A stretch of DNA of 14,863 nt from CAZIRF01 sp964541755 (GTDB lineage: Bacteria > Spirochaetota > Spirochaetia > Treponematales > Breznakiellaceae), in the NCBI GenBank assembly GCA_964541755.1, contig CAZIRF010000055.1, positions 1-14,863 of the forward strand, written 5' to 3'. Below are positions 1 through 7,695 of the stretch, one piece after another; position 1 is the stretch's first letter, and the number at the start of each line of letters is the position of its first letter. The position numbers were made by a program, and so were the translations under genes. The notes under the pieces were generated by a model. That model saw nothing but the letters and a program-made list of their open reading frames with translations. It was not told the origin of the DNA and did not search any database.

Positions 1-53
1 GAAAAAAATGGCCAATTCCCGTGTGGTAGTCGAGTTGCATTCGTGCGGGGCTT

Positions 54-998
54 ATGGTACTCTTTGCCATAGTGAAAACACTCGTACGCTTTCTCGCAGT
101 AGCACTATCAGTCTTTATCTCTTTGCTCTTGGCCCTTGTGGCGCTGTGGGTGGCGTATCGCTACGTCCAAGCCGAAACACTGCTTTCTGCCCCACCTTTC
201 TACCTCTTTCCCGTCATTTTGGAGGGGCTTTCAACGGCATTGATTCCCGCTGTTTTTGGCATGGTGCTTTCGATGATTGTTTACTATGGAAGGCACCGAA
301 TGTCTGCCATAGGAAGTCGAATTGTCCTGTTTGTATTGGCTGGGGCGGCCCTCTATGGTGGCATGTTGATTGTGTCATACCAGCGTGTTGGGGGATTCTC
401 GCCATCCGGATCGGCGCCGGGTTTGACGCGGGTGTCCGGCATCCAACTTGCCCGGAGGCCTGGGGCTATTCTCGATTATGGTGCTTCGGCCCTCGTCGCC
501 TTTGACGGGGCGCTTGTCGAGGCTTCAAAAGAGCGTGAACTCGCCTTTTTGCCCTTGACCGCCACCGCAACCGTCGAGTTGCCGGGAGAACCTCAATCTG
601 TTTTTACCGAAATGTTGAAGGCCGGCGAACCCCTGGACGGGCTCTTGGCGGAGACCCTGATTATCCGTGACCATTTTGAACGGCTCGCCGCCTCTTCTCT
701 TGTGGATTACGCATTTTGTGCATTCTCTCTGGTTCTCTTGCTCATCAGTTTTCAAGGATTGGGTGTCATGAGTGCCTGGCCCTTGGCGAATGCCCTTATG
801 ACGGTTCTCATCCTGCGCTTGGCTCTCGCCGCACTTGCTTTTTTCTATAGTGATCCCCGCGTGCTCGAGCTGTTTTCCCGCTTCCTGCCGGGATTGCCGC
901 CTCTTTGGGGGCCGCCGGTAATCATCACCGCTCTTGCCCTCGCTTTTATGGCCATGAATGCTCTGCTTGCCGTCTTGAGGAGGCCCACCCATGGCTAA
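54..998 (+). CDS. Six-TM membrane protein with periplasmic domain, possibly a divergent LptF/LptG-type subunit
   Basis: The 314-aa product has six predicted membrane segments in a 3+3 arrangement (about residues 12-36, 58-78, 88-109, then 218-240, 242-264, 285-308). They are separated by a soluble segment of about 105 residues, expected on the periplasmic side. This is the layout of LptF/LptG, the permeases that extract lipid from the inner membrane, but I see no strong signature here, so the assignment rests on topology and on the better-matching next gene. The stop overlaps the next start by 8 bp, and a GAGGAGG ribosome site for that gene lies inside this one, so the two are probably translationally coupled. 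An in-frame TAG at 27-29 sets the upstream limit. ATG 54 is the first candidate start but has only a weak GCGGGG upstream, so the gene may continue an operon from outside the window. The CDS is solid; the function is a hypothesis. Confidence 0.85.
   Translation: MVLFAIVKTLVRFLAVALSVFISLLLALVALWVAYRYVQAETLLSAPPFYLFPVILEGLSTALIPAVFGMVLSMIVYYGRHRMSAIGSRIVLFVLAGAALYGGMLIVSYQRVGGFSPSGSAPGLTRVSGIQLARRPGAILDYGASALVAFDGALVEASKERELAFLPLTATATVELPGEPQSVFTEMLKAGEPLDGLLAETLIIRDHFERLAASSLVDYAFCAFSLVLLLISFQGLGVMSAWPLANALMTVLILRLALAALAFFYSDPRVLELFSRFLPGLPPLWGPPVIITALALAFMAMNALLAVLRRPTHG
976..983 (+). promoter_or_regulatory. Ribosome binding site of the second operon gene, inside the first gene
   Basis: TGAGGAGG lies 7 nt before ATG 991. 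It decides the start of the TPR-containing membrane protein and sits within the coding sequence of the preceding gene, as expected for translational coupling. Confidence 0.75.
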
Positions 999-2862
999 GC
1001 GCCTCAAACTGTCGCCTCCCCTGCTTTTGCTCTTTTATGTGGCCTTTGCCTTCGCGCTCGCCATCCTGTATCACTATTTCTTTCCCTCTCCCTTAGCCAT
1101 AATTGAGCCATTCAGGCTTGCGTACACCCTCTGTACCAGTGTGGGGACCTTCGTCCGCCTCTATCCGGCTCTTGTCATATCCTCGTTGATCGTCTGGTTC
1201 TCTGTACGGGTTATCTCGGGGGACGAGGGCTTGCGCTTTACCCTGCATTTTATGGAGGACATGCGGGCACCCCTTGTAACCGCCTTGGTTGCCGCCACGC
1301 TGTACGCGGGGCTCAGTCTGTTCCTGGGACCGTTGGCGCAGGGCCAGTGCATGCGTATCGAGGCAAAGAGTGAGCTCTATCATTCTTCCTTCGAGCGTCA
1401 AGCTGGCGCAACCCGTCAGAAAGAGTATACCCGTGCCTTGCGCTATCTGGATGTCTGTTTGGCGGTGTGGCCGGACAATGACGATCTTGCACGGGATCGA
1501 GAGAAAGTACAGGCCGAAATTGACGAAATGGAGCGTTTGCGACTGGCAAAGGATTCGGGCGCGGCCGAGGCCCCGCAGGAATTGGTGCGCGCCCCGGGCT
1601 GGGAGGCCCTCGATGTTCTCACTGCCCTGTCGCGAGCCCAAAAGGCCCTTGACGATCGCGATTTCTTTAGCGCGCATTGGTATGCATCGATGGCGGCCCG
1701 TCTTGTGGGAGAGGATCGTGCGGAGTATCAGAGCGCCATGCGCTTGCAAAGCGAGTCATGGAACGGGATAGCCGCTCGTGAGCGCGACCTCGACCGCCCC
1801 CAGGATCCCGCGTTGCGCCGCCGCTACGATCGCTTTCGCCGCATGCGAGCGGGGTACAGCGCCTATATGGCGGGTGAAGCCATTACGGCCTACTATATTT
1901 TCAATGCCCTCGTCGAGGAGGATCCCTCCTCGCTCTTCGAGAATCCGGATATCAAGCGCTACCACGCCCTGTCCAAAGAGGCCCTGCTTGCGACGGCCTT
2001 TTTCTCGGATGAGCCGGCTTCGCTTATGGGCGAAGTCCACAGCAGTGTTCTTTTGTCCATTCCCGCACCCAATGGGGGGCGGGATGTTATACGCATGGGC
2101 CTCCTGCGTATGTTCAGCGATGTCGCCTGGGTTGAGGGTTACGAGCATATGCGTCTGGACGCGAATGGCAGTCTTCTCTTTTCTGTTTCATCACCCCGTG
2201 TAAAGATTTTGCCGCTGGGACCGCGTTCGACGGGGGAACGAATGCCCGGAGACCCCCTCGAGGACAGCAAGAATTCTGCTGATAAGCCTGACGGCGCCCC
2301 GGCTCTCGCCGGGGCCGAGCACGCCCTTGCCGTTCTTCTGGTGTCTGTCGATCGCCATGACGAGCGCTTGCGGGAAGAGCCCCTCTGGAAAGCCGGCGAG
2401 GCCCCCGATGGTATCCCGTCCCGTGTCCTCCTTGAGCTGGGGTATGATCAGTTTGTACAGCTTGCCCAGCTCGATCGGGGGGTGTCCTCGCTTTCTTTCC
2501 CCCAAGCGCTCTTGGCGCGCGAGCAGCTCGATGAGCACGGGTACCCGCCTTCTGCCTTCCTTCTCAATGTACTTGTGCGCCTCTCCGAGCCCTTTACCTT
2601 CCTTGCACTTGCCATTTTGGCCCTTTCTTTTGGCTGGCACTTTCGGGCGCATAGCAAGCCGGGGCTTCTGGTTTTGCCCGTAGCCTTGATCCTTCCCTTC
2701 TTGGTAGAAATTGTTGTGCGAGGAATTCGCCTCGTGCAGCTTGGGGCTTTGGCAGCCTTGGTTGTGTCTTTGCCCGGGGTGTGGGCTCTGGTGGCCATGA
2801 TCGCTGCAGAGGCGCTTTTTGTCGCAGCCAGTATCCTGTTCTTGGCGGGGCAGCGCGCGTGA
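991..2862 (+). CDS. LptF/LptG-like permease with a TPR-like periplasmic insertion (putative)
   Basis: The 623-aa protein has membrane segments near 10-31, 55-75 and 94-116, a periplasmic region of about 410 residues, and a C-terminal membrane block (about 533-552, 557-577, 582-620). Residues 500-552 resemble the junction seen in LptF/LptG: an amphipathic helix starting LSFPQALL, then a GY turn (517-518), then a basic residue and Pro (RLSEPF, 530-535) leading into a TM ending in an aromatic-basic loop. Family members of about 350-400 aa carry a jellyroll domain between the TM halves. Here a similar beta-rich stretch (about 345-490) is preceded by helical repeats resembling TPR units near 145-170, 216-245 and 287-320. 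If the match holds, it would work with the preceding gene product to pull a lipid or lipoglycan from the inner membrane. I cannot exclude an unrelated family with the same topology. Confidence 0.9.
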   Translation: MAKRLKLSPPLLLLFYVAFAFALAILYHYFFPSPLAIIEPFRLAYTLCTSVGTFVRLYPALVISSLIVWFSVRVISGDEGLRFTLHFMEDMRAPLVTALVAATLYAGLSLFLGPLAQGQCMRIEAKSELYHSSFERQAGATRQKEYTRALRYLDVCLAVWPDNDDLARDREKVQAEIDEMERLRLAKDSGAAEAPQELVRAPGWEALDVLTALSRAQKALDDRDFFSAHWYASMAARLVGEDRAEYQSAMRLQSESWNGIAARERDLDRPQDPALRRRYDRFRRMRAGYSAYMAGEAITAYYIFNALVEEDPSSLFENPDIKRYHALSKEALLATAFFSDEPASLMGEVHSSVLLSIPAPNGGRDVIRMGLLRMFSDVAWVEGYEHMRLDANGSLLFSVSSPRVKILPLGPRSTGERMPGDPLEDSKNSADKPDGAPALAGAEHALAVLLVSVDRHDERLREEPLWKAGEAPDGIPSRVLLELGYDQFVQLAQLDRGVSSLSFPQALLAREQLDEHGYPPSAFLLNVLVRLSEPFTFLALAILALSFGWHFRAHSKPGLLVLPVALILPFLVEIVVRGIRLVQLGALAALVVSLPGVWALVAMIAAEALFVAASILFLAGQRA

Positions 2863-3716
2863 CGCGGAGCCCTCATATTCAGCGTTTTCTCTCTGTGCTG
2901 TCTCCACGGGCGGCAACCCTTGGCGGGGCTGCTTTGGGTCTGTTAATGGGCTGGTATGGCTTGGTTTTTGGCATTATTCTCGGGGCTATTGTCGATGCCT
3001 TACGCTGGCAACGCGGCTCCGATCAAGCGCTCATCGACTGGCTGGAGAACCCCGGGACCCGGCGCATCGATGAGCCGGTACCCGGGCTGGTGGCATTCTG
3101 TGCCCTTGCTGTTCTTCTTCTGGTTGAAAATGTTCCCTCTGGACGGCGGCGCTCTTCTGCTGGTATCGAGGATTCCGGGATCGTATGGAAGGTGGGGCTC
3201 CTCGCTTCTACCGTAGCGGTTTCTTTACAGGAACAGCGCCCTCTTCTCGAAAACATGGCGCGGGTTGCCTTCGTCTATCGTGATAATCTGAACCCGGACC
3301 TTTTGGCAGAGGTTCTTGCCGCCCGGCGTCGGCATCGGGACGACCTCCATCGCTGGTTATCGCTCCTGGAAGCCCTCTGCGATAGCGAGGCTGCGCGTTC
3401 TCTGTTCAATCGAATTATGGCTGAAGCTGATCCCTCCTGTTCCCGAAGCGGCGAGACGGGAAAAAGGGGAGCGGCGGGAAGTGGTGCCCTGCCCGAAGCT
3501 GACGCCTGGTCAATTATCGGGCTCGCCCCCGGAAGCTCAAGGGGTGAATTGGTGCGCGTGTATCGCCGCTTGGCCCGTCAGTTTCATCCGGACGCCCTTC
3601 ATGGACTTGACGAGGATCACCTGCGACAGGCGGCGAATGCCTTTTTGCGCATTGATGCTGCCTATCGCTGTTTGCGGGATACTGTTTTTGGCAGACGGGT
3701 GCGGCGCCCTTCGTAG
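2859..3716 (+). CDS. Membrane-anchored DnaJ-domain co-chaperone of DjlA layout
   Basis: I take GTG 2859 as the start. It overlaps the preceding stop as GTGA and has GGCGGGG about 8 nt upstream, giving 285 aa. An ATG at 2781 would overlap the previous gene by 82 bp and add 26 residues without membrane or J-domain character. A Gly-rich membrane segment (about 19-45) is followed by a second hydrophobic stretch (76-91), a helical region (about 105-190) that could be a degenerate TerB-like domain, a Gly/Ser linker, and a C-terminal J domain (about 215-274) with the HPD motif at 243-245. This order matches DjlA, whose J domain is cytoplasmic and stimulates DnaK. The protein probably recruits Hsp70 to the inner membrane. 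The J-domain call is firm; the TerB call is weak. The coupled position suggests service to the two membrane proteins upstream. Confidence 0.88.
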   Translation: MTRSPHIQRFLSVLSPRAATLGGAALGLLMGWYGLVFGIILGAIVDALRWQRGSDQALIDWLENPGTRRIDEPVPGLVAFCALAVLLLVENVPSGRRRSSAGIEDSGIVWKVGLLASTVAVSLQEQRPLLENMARVAFVYRDNLNPDLLAEVLAARRRHRDDLHRWLSLLEALCDSEAARSLFNRIMAEADPSCSRSGETGKRGAAGSGALPEADAWSIIGLAPGSSRGELVRVYRRLARQFHPDALHGLDEDHLRQAANAFLRIDAAYRCLRDTVFGRRVRRPS

Positions 3717-3750
3717 GCGAAAGCGCGCTATCGCCTACGATAGCGGCGCT
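3711..3750. repeat. Two overlapping, mutually exclusive hairpins at the djlA-like stop codon
   Basis: Hairpin A pairs TCGTAGGCGA (3711-3720, containing the TAG stop) with TCGCCTACGA (3731-3740), a perfect 10-bp stem with a 10-nt loop. Hairpin B pairs 3722-3733 with 3738-3750 (AGCGCGCTATCG with its complement, one bulged G) around a CCTA tetraloop. They share 3731-3733 and 3738-3740, so only one can form at a time. Neither is followed by a T-tract on either strand. They may act as a bidirectional terminator or 3'-end stabiliser between convergent genes. Confidence 0.7.
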
Positions 3751-3760
3751 CGACGTTCTT

Positions 3761-3795
3761 ATGGTCTGCCGGGATACGGGCCTGCAACAGACCAT
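3761..3795. terminator. Inverted repeat between convergent genes, possible murA transcript end
   Basis: ATGGTCTG (3761-3768) is complementary to CAGACCAT (3788-3795), an 8-bp stem with a 19-nt GC-rich loop, 12 nt beyond the murA stop on the - strand. There is no U-tract. A role in ending or protecting the murA mRNA is inferred from position only. Confidence 0.4.
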
Positions 3796-3807
3796 CACTG
3801 ATGTCCT

Positions 3808-5094
3808 TTATTGGCAGGAGTCTCCGCTGGTAATCCGTGCTCCCAGTGCGGTAAGGCGTCCAACGAGGTTTTCGTAGCCTCGCTCAATTTGATATACGTT
3901 ACGGATGGTGCTGCGGCCTTCGGCGCAGAGGGCCGCAATGACCATGGCCATCCCCGCACGGACGTCGGGCGAGGTGAGTTCTGCCGCACTCAAGGGCGAG
4001 GGCCCGGTTATTACAGCCCGATGGGGATCGCAGAGGACAATCCGGGCGCCCATACCTATCAGCTTGTCCACAAAAAACATGCGCGATTCGAACATCTTTT
4101 CGTGTACGAGGACGGTCCCTTCGACCTGTGTGGCCACAACGGTGATGATGCTCGTGAGGTCGGGCGGAAAGCCCGGCCAGGGTGCGTCGTCGATCTTGGG
4201 GATCATGCCGCCCAGGTCGCAATTGACCTTGAGGTCCTGTGTCGCCGGGACGTGAATGGTCGTGCCCTCTGCCTCCCAGCGTATGCCCAGCTTGCCAAAT
4301 GCAACCGTGGCGGGGCGCAGATCGCTGGGACGGCAATGGGTAACCGTGAGCTCTCCCTTTGTGGCTGCGGCAAGCCCGATAAAGGAGCCGATCTCCATAA
4401 AATCCGGGCCTATGGCAAATTCGCAGCCGGAGAGTTTTTTGACGCCATCGATGATGAGTATGTTGGAGCCCACGCCGCGAATCTGCGCACCCATGGCAAT
4501 GAGCATGTTGCACAGGTCCTGGACGTGGGGTTCGCTCGCGGCATTCGTGAGTATGGTTTGGCCCTCGGCAAGGACTGCGGCCATGACGGCATTTTCCGTG
4601 GCTGTAACAGAAGCCTCATCGAGGAAGATATCTGCGCCAACAAGGCGATCGGCTTTGAAGATAAAGGCGCCATTTGTTTCCACGTTTGCGCCCAATTCGG
4701 TAAGGGCCAGAAAGTGCGTGTCCAATCGTCTGCGTCCGATGATATCCCCGCCGGGAGGGGGGAGGACGGCCCGACCGGTACGGGCCAGGAGGGGCCCGGC
4801 GAAGAGAATGCTGGCGCGAATCCTTTTGGCGAGTTCTACGGGAACTTCCGGGCTGGGCAGATCGTGAGGGCACAAGCGCCAGGTATTGGGCTCGATGGCC
4901 TCAACGCTTCCCCCCAGGCTGGTGAAGACTTCGAACATGACGTGTACGTCTTCGATATCGGGGACATTTGAGAGGGTAACGGGTGAATCGGCGAGCAGGG
5001 CCGCGGCTATACAGGGGAGGGCGGCGTTCTTGTTGCCGCTGGCACGAATCGTGCCTCCAAGGGGGCGGCCCCCGATAATCTGATACTGATCCAT
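3808..5094 (-). CDS. murA: UDP-N-acetylglucosamine 1-carboxyvinyltransferase, Asp-type active site
   Basis: MurA transfers enolpyruvate from PEP to UDP-GlcNAc, the first committed cytoplasmic step of peptidoglycan synthesis. The 428-aa length matches the family. The N-terminal GGRPLGGTIRASGNKNAALP signature (8-27) and RIRASILFAGPLLAR (91-105) are clear. The catalytic loop reads PPGGDIIG (113-120): Asp117 replaces the usual catalytic Cys (E. coli Cys115). The same substitution is known in Mycobacterium tuberculosis, Chlamydia and Borrelia, where it gives fosfomycin insensitivity while keeping activity. The start is fixed by an in-frame TAG 12 nt upstream. There is no proper Shine-Dalgarno (GGAGG is 17 nt away), but a promoter-like sequence abuts the ATG. 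The gene lies 31 bp after the rsm22-like gene and so may also be read from the pepT operon. Confidence 0.97.
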   Translation of the reverse strand: MDQYQIIGGRPLGGTIRASGNKNAALPCIAAALLADSPVTLSNVPDIEDVHVMFEVFTSLGGSVEAIEPNTWRLCPHDLPSPEVPVELAKRIRASILFAGPLLARTGRAVLPPPGGDIIGRRRLDTHFLALTELGANVETNGAFIFKADRLVGADIFLDEASVTATENAVMAAVLAEGQTILTNAASEPHVQDLCNMLIAMGAQIRGVGSNILIIDGVKKLSGCEFAIGPDFMEIGSFIGLAAATKGELTVTHCRPSDLRPATVAFGKLGIRWEAEGTTIHVPATQDLKVNCDLGGMIPKIDDAPWPGFPPDLTSIITVVATQVEGTVLVHEKMFESRMFFVDKLIGMGARIVLCDPHRAVITGPSPLSAAELTSPDVRAGMAMVIAALCAEGRSTIRNVYQIERGYENLVGRLTALGARITSGDSCQ

Positions 5095-5100
5095 TGGACA

Positions 5101-5129
5101 ACTCTACCGGGCCTCCGGGCCTGCGTCAA
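5101..5129 (-). promoter_or_regulatory. Candidate promoter giving a leaderless murA mRNA
   Basis: On the - strand TTGACG (5129-5124), a 17-nt spacer and TAGAGT (5106-5101) are followed by 6 nt and the murA ATG. Transcription starting 7 nt after the -10 would begin at the A of the start codon. The -10 matches the consensus at only 4 of 6 positions, so this is tentative. The -35 overlaps the stop of the upstream gene. Confidence 0.45.
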
Positions 5130-6433
5130 CTGCGTGTCCTCTCGCCAGCCCCTGTATAGTACTCATTGCATAGGGTCAGTCGGGTTTCGGGGCCCACACC
5201 CCAACCGGTTTCACGAATTTCGGGGTGCTCGACCAGGAGCTGGTCGCTACGGGCTATGGGGCGAAGCCCTTTGGGGCCGTTTGCCTTGAGGTCCCCTGCC
5301 GTAGAAAGATTGAAGCGGGCCCCTCCCGGCTCCCCGTCGACCCTCGAAGCAAGGTCCTCTGGAAAATCGGGGGAGGTGCCCCCGGCCGCAGCCGGGCCGC
5401 AGAGGCTTACCCGGCTGCGGCCGGCCTTGTTGCGACGCTGTTCGCTTACAACGCGCCAGGCGTGCATGCGCTTGGGCGCTTCTGTCTCTCGCATAAAAAA
5501 GAAGCAGCACGATTTGACGGCGCTGCGGTCGAGCCCGGTTTTTTGGGAAAGGGCTGCGATCAGAGGGCTTTGGGGTGGGGAGAATTCACTGTGGCAAGAC
5601 TGATTGCTCTCTGCATAGGCTGGACAAGGGCCATCGTGGAAGCAGGGGGCCAGGGGGCGCATGCCCCGGGCAACAAGGCGGTCGCGCTGGAGGAGGAGGT
5701 CGCGGCTGGTCGAAAGGAGGGCGGGCTCCAAGAGGAGGAGGGCGCCCCCGGGGGCGAGTACTTCGAGAGCCGCTTCGAGGAGCTTCATTCGATGATTGTG
5801 GCGATCTTCGTCCGTTCCGCCCAACTCGTTGAGGACATGGGAGAGTATGACAAAATCGAAGGGCCCTTCTGGCAGGGGGTCGGATCCTGCCATCCATGGG
5901 GCCCGGCTATCGGGTGTCCATCCGCGCGCTTGGGCGAGGGTACGAGCGCACGAGACGGCGAGCGGACTGCGGTCGCAGAAAGACAGCTGGCAGTCTTCAA
6001 TGGCGAGGGCCTCGGCAAGGGCGATGCCGGCGGGGCCGGGGCCGCTGCCCAGATCCAGTATCCGTATGCGCTTTGCATCAGCCCATGGCCATTTCCCCTC
6101 TTCAATCGCGGCCTTTGCCATGTGAAAAAGGCCCTGCATTTGCGCGTGACTCGTCTGCCAGTAGAAGAGGAGGTAGGCGGACAGCGCATCGGCCTCGTCC
6201 ATGTAGGCCGTCCCCACGCGGACGCGTGTGTCGGTAAGGCCGCGTTGCAGGGCAATGAGCGAGGCCGCCGTCCAATCGAGTTCTGAAGGCGGGACCCGTA
6301 GGCTACCCGAGCCCTTGGTGTGCTGACCGCCATTGCGCAGCCCGCGGGCCAATACCGCAAGTTCTGCATCCAAGCCCCAAAGTTCGAGATCTTTTGATGG
6401 CGGCGGCGCCGGAGGCTGGCGAAACTGCTTCAA
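5126..6433 (-). CDS. Rsm22/METTL17-family ribosome-associated methyltransferase-like protein with Fe-S cysteines
   Basis: I choose TTG 6433, which overlaps the pepT stop as TTGA with GAGG about 11 nt upstream, giving 435 aa. The longer alternative from 6505 would overlap pepT by 76 bp. A Rossmann SAM-binding fold is marked by LDLGSGPGPAG (126-136), an HVLNEL motif (199-204) and PGGALLLLEP (228-237). It is followed by the family's cysteine pattern APCFHDGPCP (Cys264, Cys270), SCH (Cys280) and SCC (Cys309/310), then a C-terminal segment RVSLCGPAA typical of the family. Rsm22/METTL17 proteins bind the small ribosomal subunit during assembly, and the four Cys hold a [4Fe-4S] cluster in studied members. 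Whether the bacterial proteins methylate rRNA is unsettled. The Pro/Gly/Arg-rich C-terminal tail is poorly conserved-looking. Translational coupling to pepT is likely. Confidence 0.88.
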   Translation of the reverse strand: MKQFRQPPAPPPSKDLELWGLDAELAVLARGLRNGGQHTKGSGSLRVPPSELDWTAASLIALQRGLTDTRVRVGTAYMDEADALSAYLLFYWQTSHAQMQGLFHMAKAAIEEGKWPWADAKRIRILDLGSGPGPAGIALAEALAIEDCQLSFCDRSPLAVSCARTLAQARGWTPDSRAPWMAGSDPLPEGPFDFVILSHVLNELGGTDEDRHNHRMKLLEAALEVLAPGGALLLLEPALLSTSRDLLLQRDRLVARGMRPLAPCFHDGPCPAYAESNQSCHSEFSPPQSPLIAALSQKTGLDRSAVKSCCFFFMRETEAPKRMHAWRVVSEQRRNKAGRSRVSLCGPAAAGGTSPDFPEDLASRVDGEPGGARFNLSTAGDLKANGPKGLRPIARSDQLLVEHPEIRETGWGVGPETRLTLCNEYYTGAGERTRS

Positions 6434-7689
6434 GTCGAAGACCGCCTCGCGGCGAGCTCGATGAGGAGGGCGACGGCAGCACACATCTCGCCCAGGGAGG
6501 CCCACTCGCGCAGGGAGTGGAAGTTGTGTCCGCCGGCAAAGACGTTCGGCGTGGGGACGCCAAGTTCTGTGAGGCGAGAGCCATCAGTACCGCCCCGAAT
6601 GGGTTTGCGCACGACGGGGATGTCCAGAGCCTTGGTCGCGTCGAGAAGGGCGCCCATAACCGCGGGGTGCCGTGATACGGCTTCTTTCATGTTCATATAC
6701 TGTTGATGGGTTTTTACTTCGACGCGGCCACCGGGAAATTGCGCTTCAATGGTGCGGGCAAAGAGATCGAGGGCTTCAAGCCGGCGCGCCATGCCCGCGC
6801 GGTCGAAGTCGCGCAGGAACACCTCCAGCTTTGCACTTTCGAGGTCTCCGGATAGCTCCATGGGGCACCAGTAGCCGTACCAGTTGTCGGTGGCTTCGGG
6901 GCTCTCGCTCCGGGGCAGGAGCTGTACATAGGCGGCCGCCATGGCGACGGCATTGGCGAGCTTTCCCCGGGCGTGACCAATGTGGATGACCGATCCGGTA
7001 AAACAAATATCAGCCTTGAATGCATTGAAACATTCGTCTTCGATCTCTCCCAAACCGCCGCCGTCGAGGGTGTAGCAGCTGCTGGCATGAATCTGGTCCT
7101 GCGGAAAATCCGGGAGCCCTTTGCCGGTCTCTTCGTCGGGGGTAAAGATGATTTCCAGTGCGGGATGACGAAGCGCGGGGTCTGCGTGGAAGGCGGCAAG
7201 GGCGGTCATGATGGCGGCGATCCCCGCCTTGTCGTCCGCGCCCAAGAGGGTCGTGCCGTCGCTTGTTATAAGGGTATCGCCCAGGTGTTCGGCCAGTTCG
7301 GGATATTCAGCCGGGTCCAGGGTAGTCCCTTCGCAGAGTTCGATAGCGTTTCCTTGCCAGTTGTGATGAACCCGGGCCTGGACATTGGCCCCGCTCACAT
7401 CGCTGGCGGTATCCATGTGCGCCATAAGGGCAACCGGCGGGGCTGCTTCGCAACCGGGGCTGGCCGGGAGCCGGGCGAGGACGTAACAGGACGGAGTAAG
7501 GCTGATATCGGACAGGCCCAGTTCCTCGAGTTCTGCCACCAGCAGTCGGGCAAGATCAAACTGGCCCCGGGTTGAGGGGGTCTCTTTCTTTTCGCGGTCG
7601 CTGGTCGTATCGATGGCGACATAGCGCAGGAATCGCTCGAGGAGGGCTTCGCGCCACGGGGCGTCGAGGAAGGAAACGGCAGTTTTCAT
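6430..7689 (-). CDS. pepT: Peptidase T (tripeptide aminopeptidase)
   Basis: PepT is a cytoplasmic di-zinc M20B aminopeptidase that removes the N-terminal residue of tripeptides. With ATG 7689 the product is 419 aa (E. coli PepT about 408). Family motifs are intact: MAHMDTASD with His91 and Asp93, GADDKAG with metal-bridging Asp152, DEETG with catalytic Glu186 and metal Glu187, LDGG with Asp209, and GGHNFH with His388 near the C terminus. An in-frame TTG at 7707 would add six residues but lies within the T-tract of the upstream terminator. No Shine-Dalgarno precedes ATG 7689; CATAGT ends 6 nt before it, suggesting a leaderless transcript. It is the first gene of a pepT-rsm22-murA unit. Confidence 0.95.
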   Translation of the reverse strand: MKTAVSFLDAPWREALLERFLRYVAIDTTSDREKKETPSTRGQFDLARLLVAELEELGLSDISLTPSCYVLARLPASPGCEAAPPVALMAHMDTASDVSGANVQARVHHNWQGNAIELCEGTTLDPAEYPELAEHLGDTLITSDGTTLLGADDKAGIAAIMTALAAFHADPALRHPALEIIFTPDEETGKGLPDFPQDQIHASSCYTLDGGGLGEIEDECFNAFKADICFTGSVIHIGHARGKLANAVAMAAAYVQLLPRSESPEATDNWYGYWCPMELSGDLESAKLEVFLRDFDRAGMARRLEALDLFARTIEAQFPGGRVEVKTHQQYMNMKEAVSRHPAVMGALLDATKALDIPVVRKPIRGGTDGSRLTELGVPTPNVFAGGHNFHSLREWASLGEMCAAVALLIELAARRSST

Positions 7690-7695
7690 GCAGCT

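Noticed and set aside
8..505. 165-codon open frame at the left edge, overlapping the first membrane protein
   Set aside because: No coherent hydrophobic pattern; the overlapping frame gives clear TM segments and couples to the next gene.
3811..4971. 386-codon open frame opposite murA
   Set aside because: The composition is Gly/Ala/Arg-rich without domains, and it arises because murA rarely uses codons whose complement is a stop. murA itself is unmistakable.
5225..6286. 353-codon open frame opposite the rsm22-like gene
   Set aside because: No recognisable motif and no ribosome site; the - strand frame carries SAM and Cys motifs.
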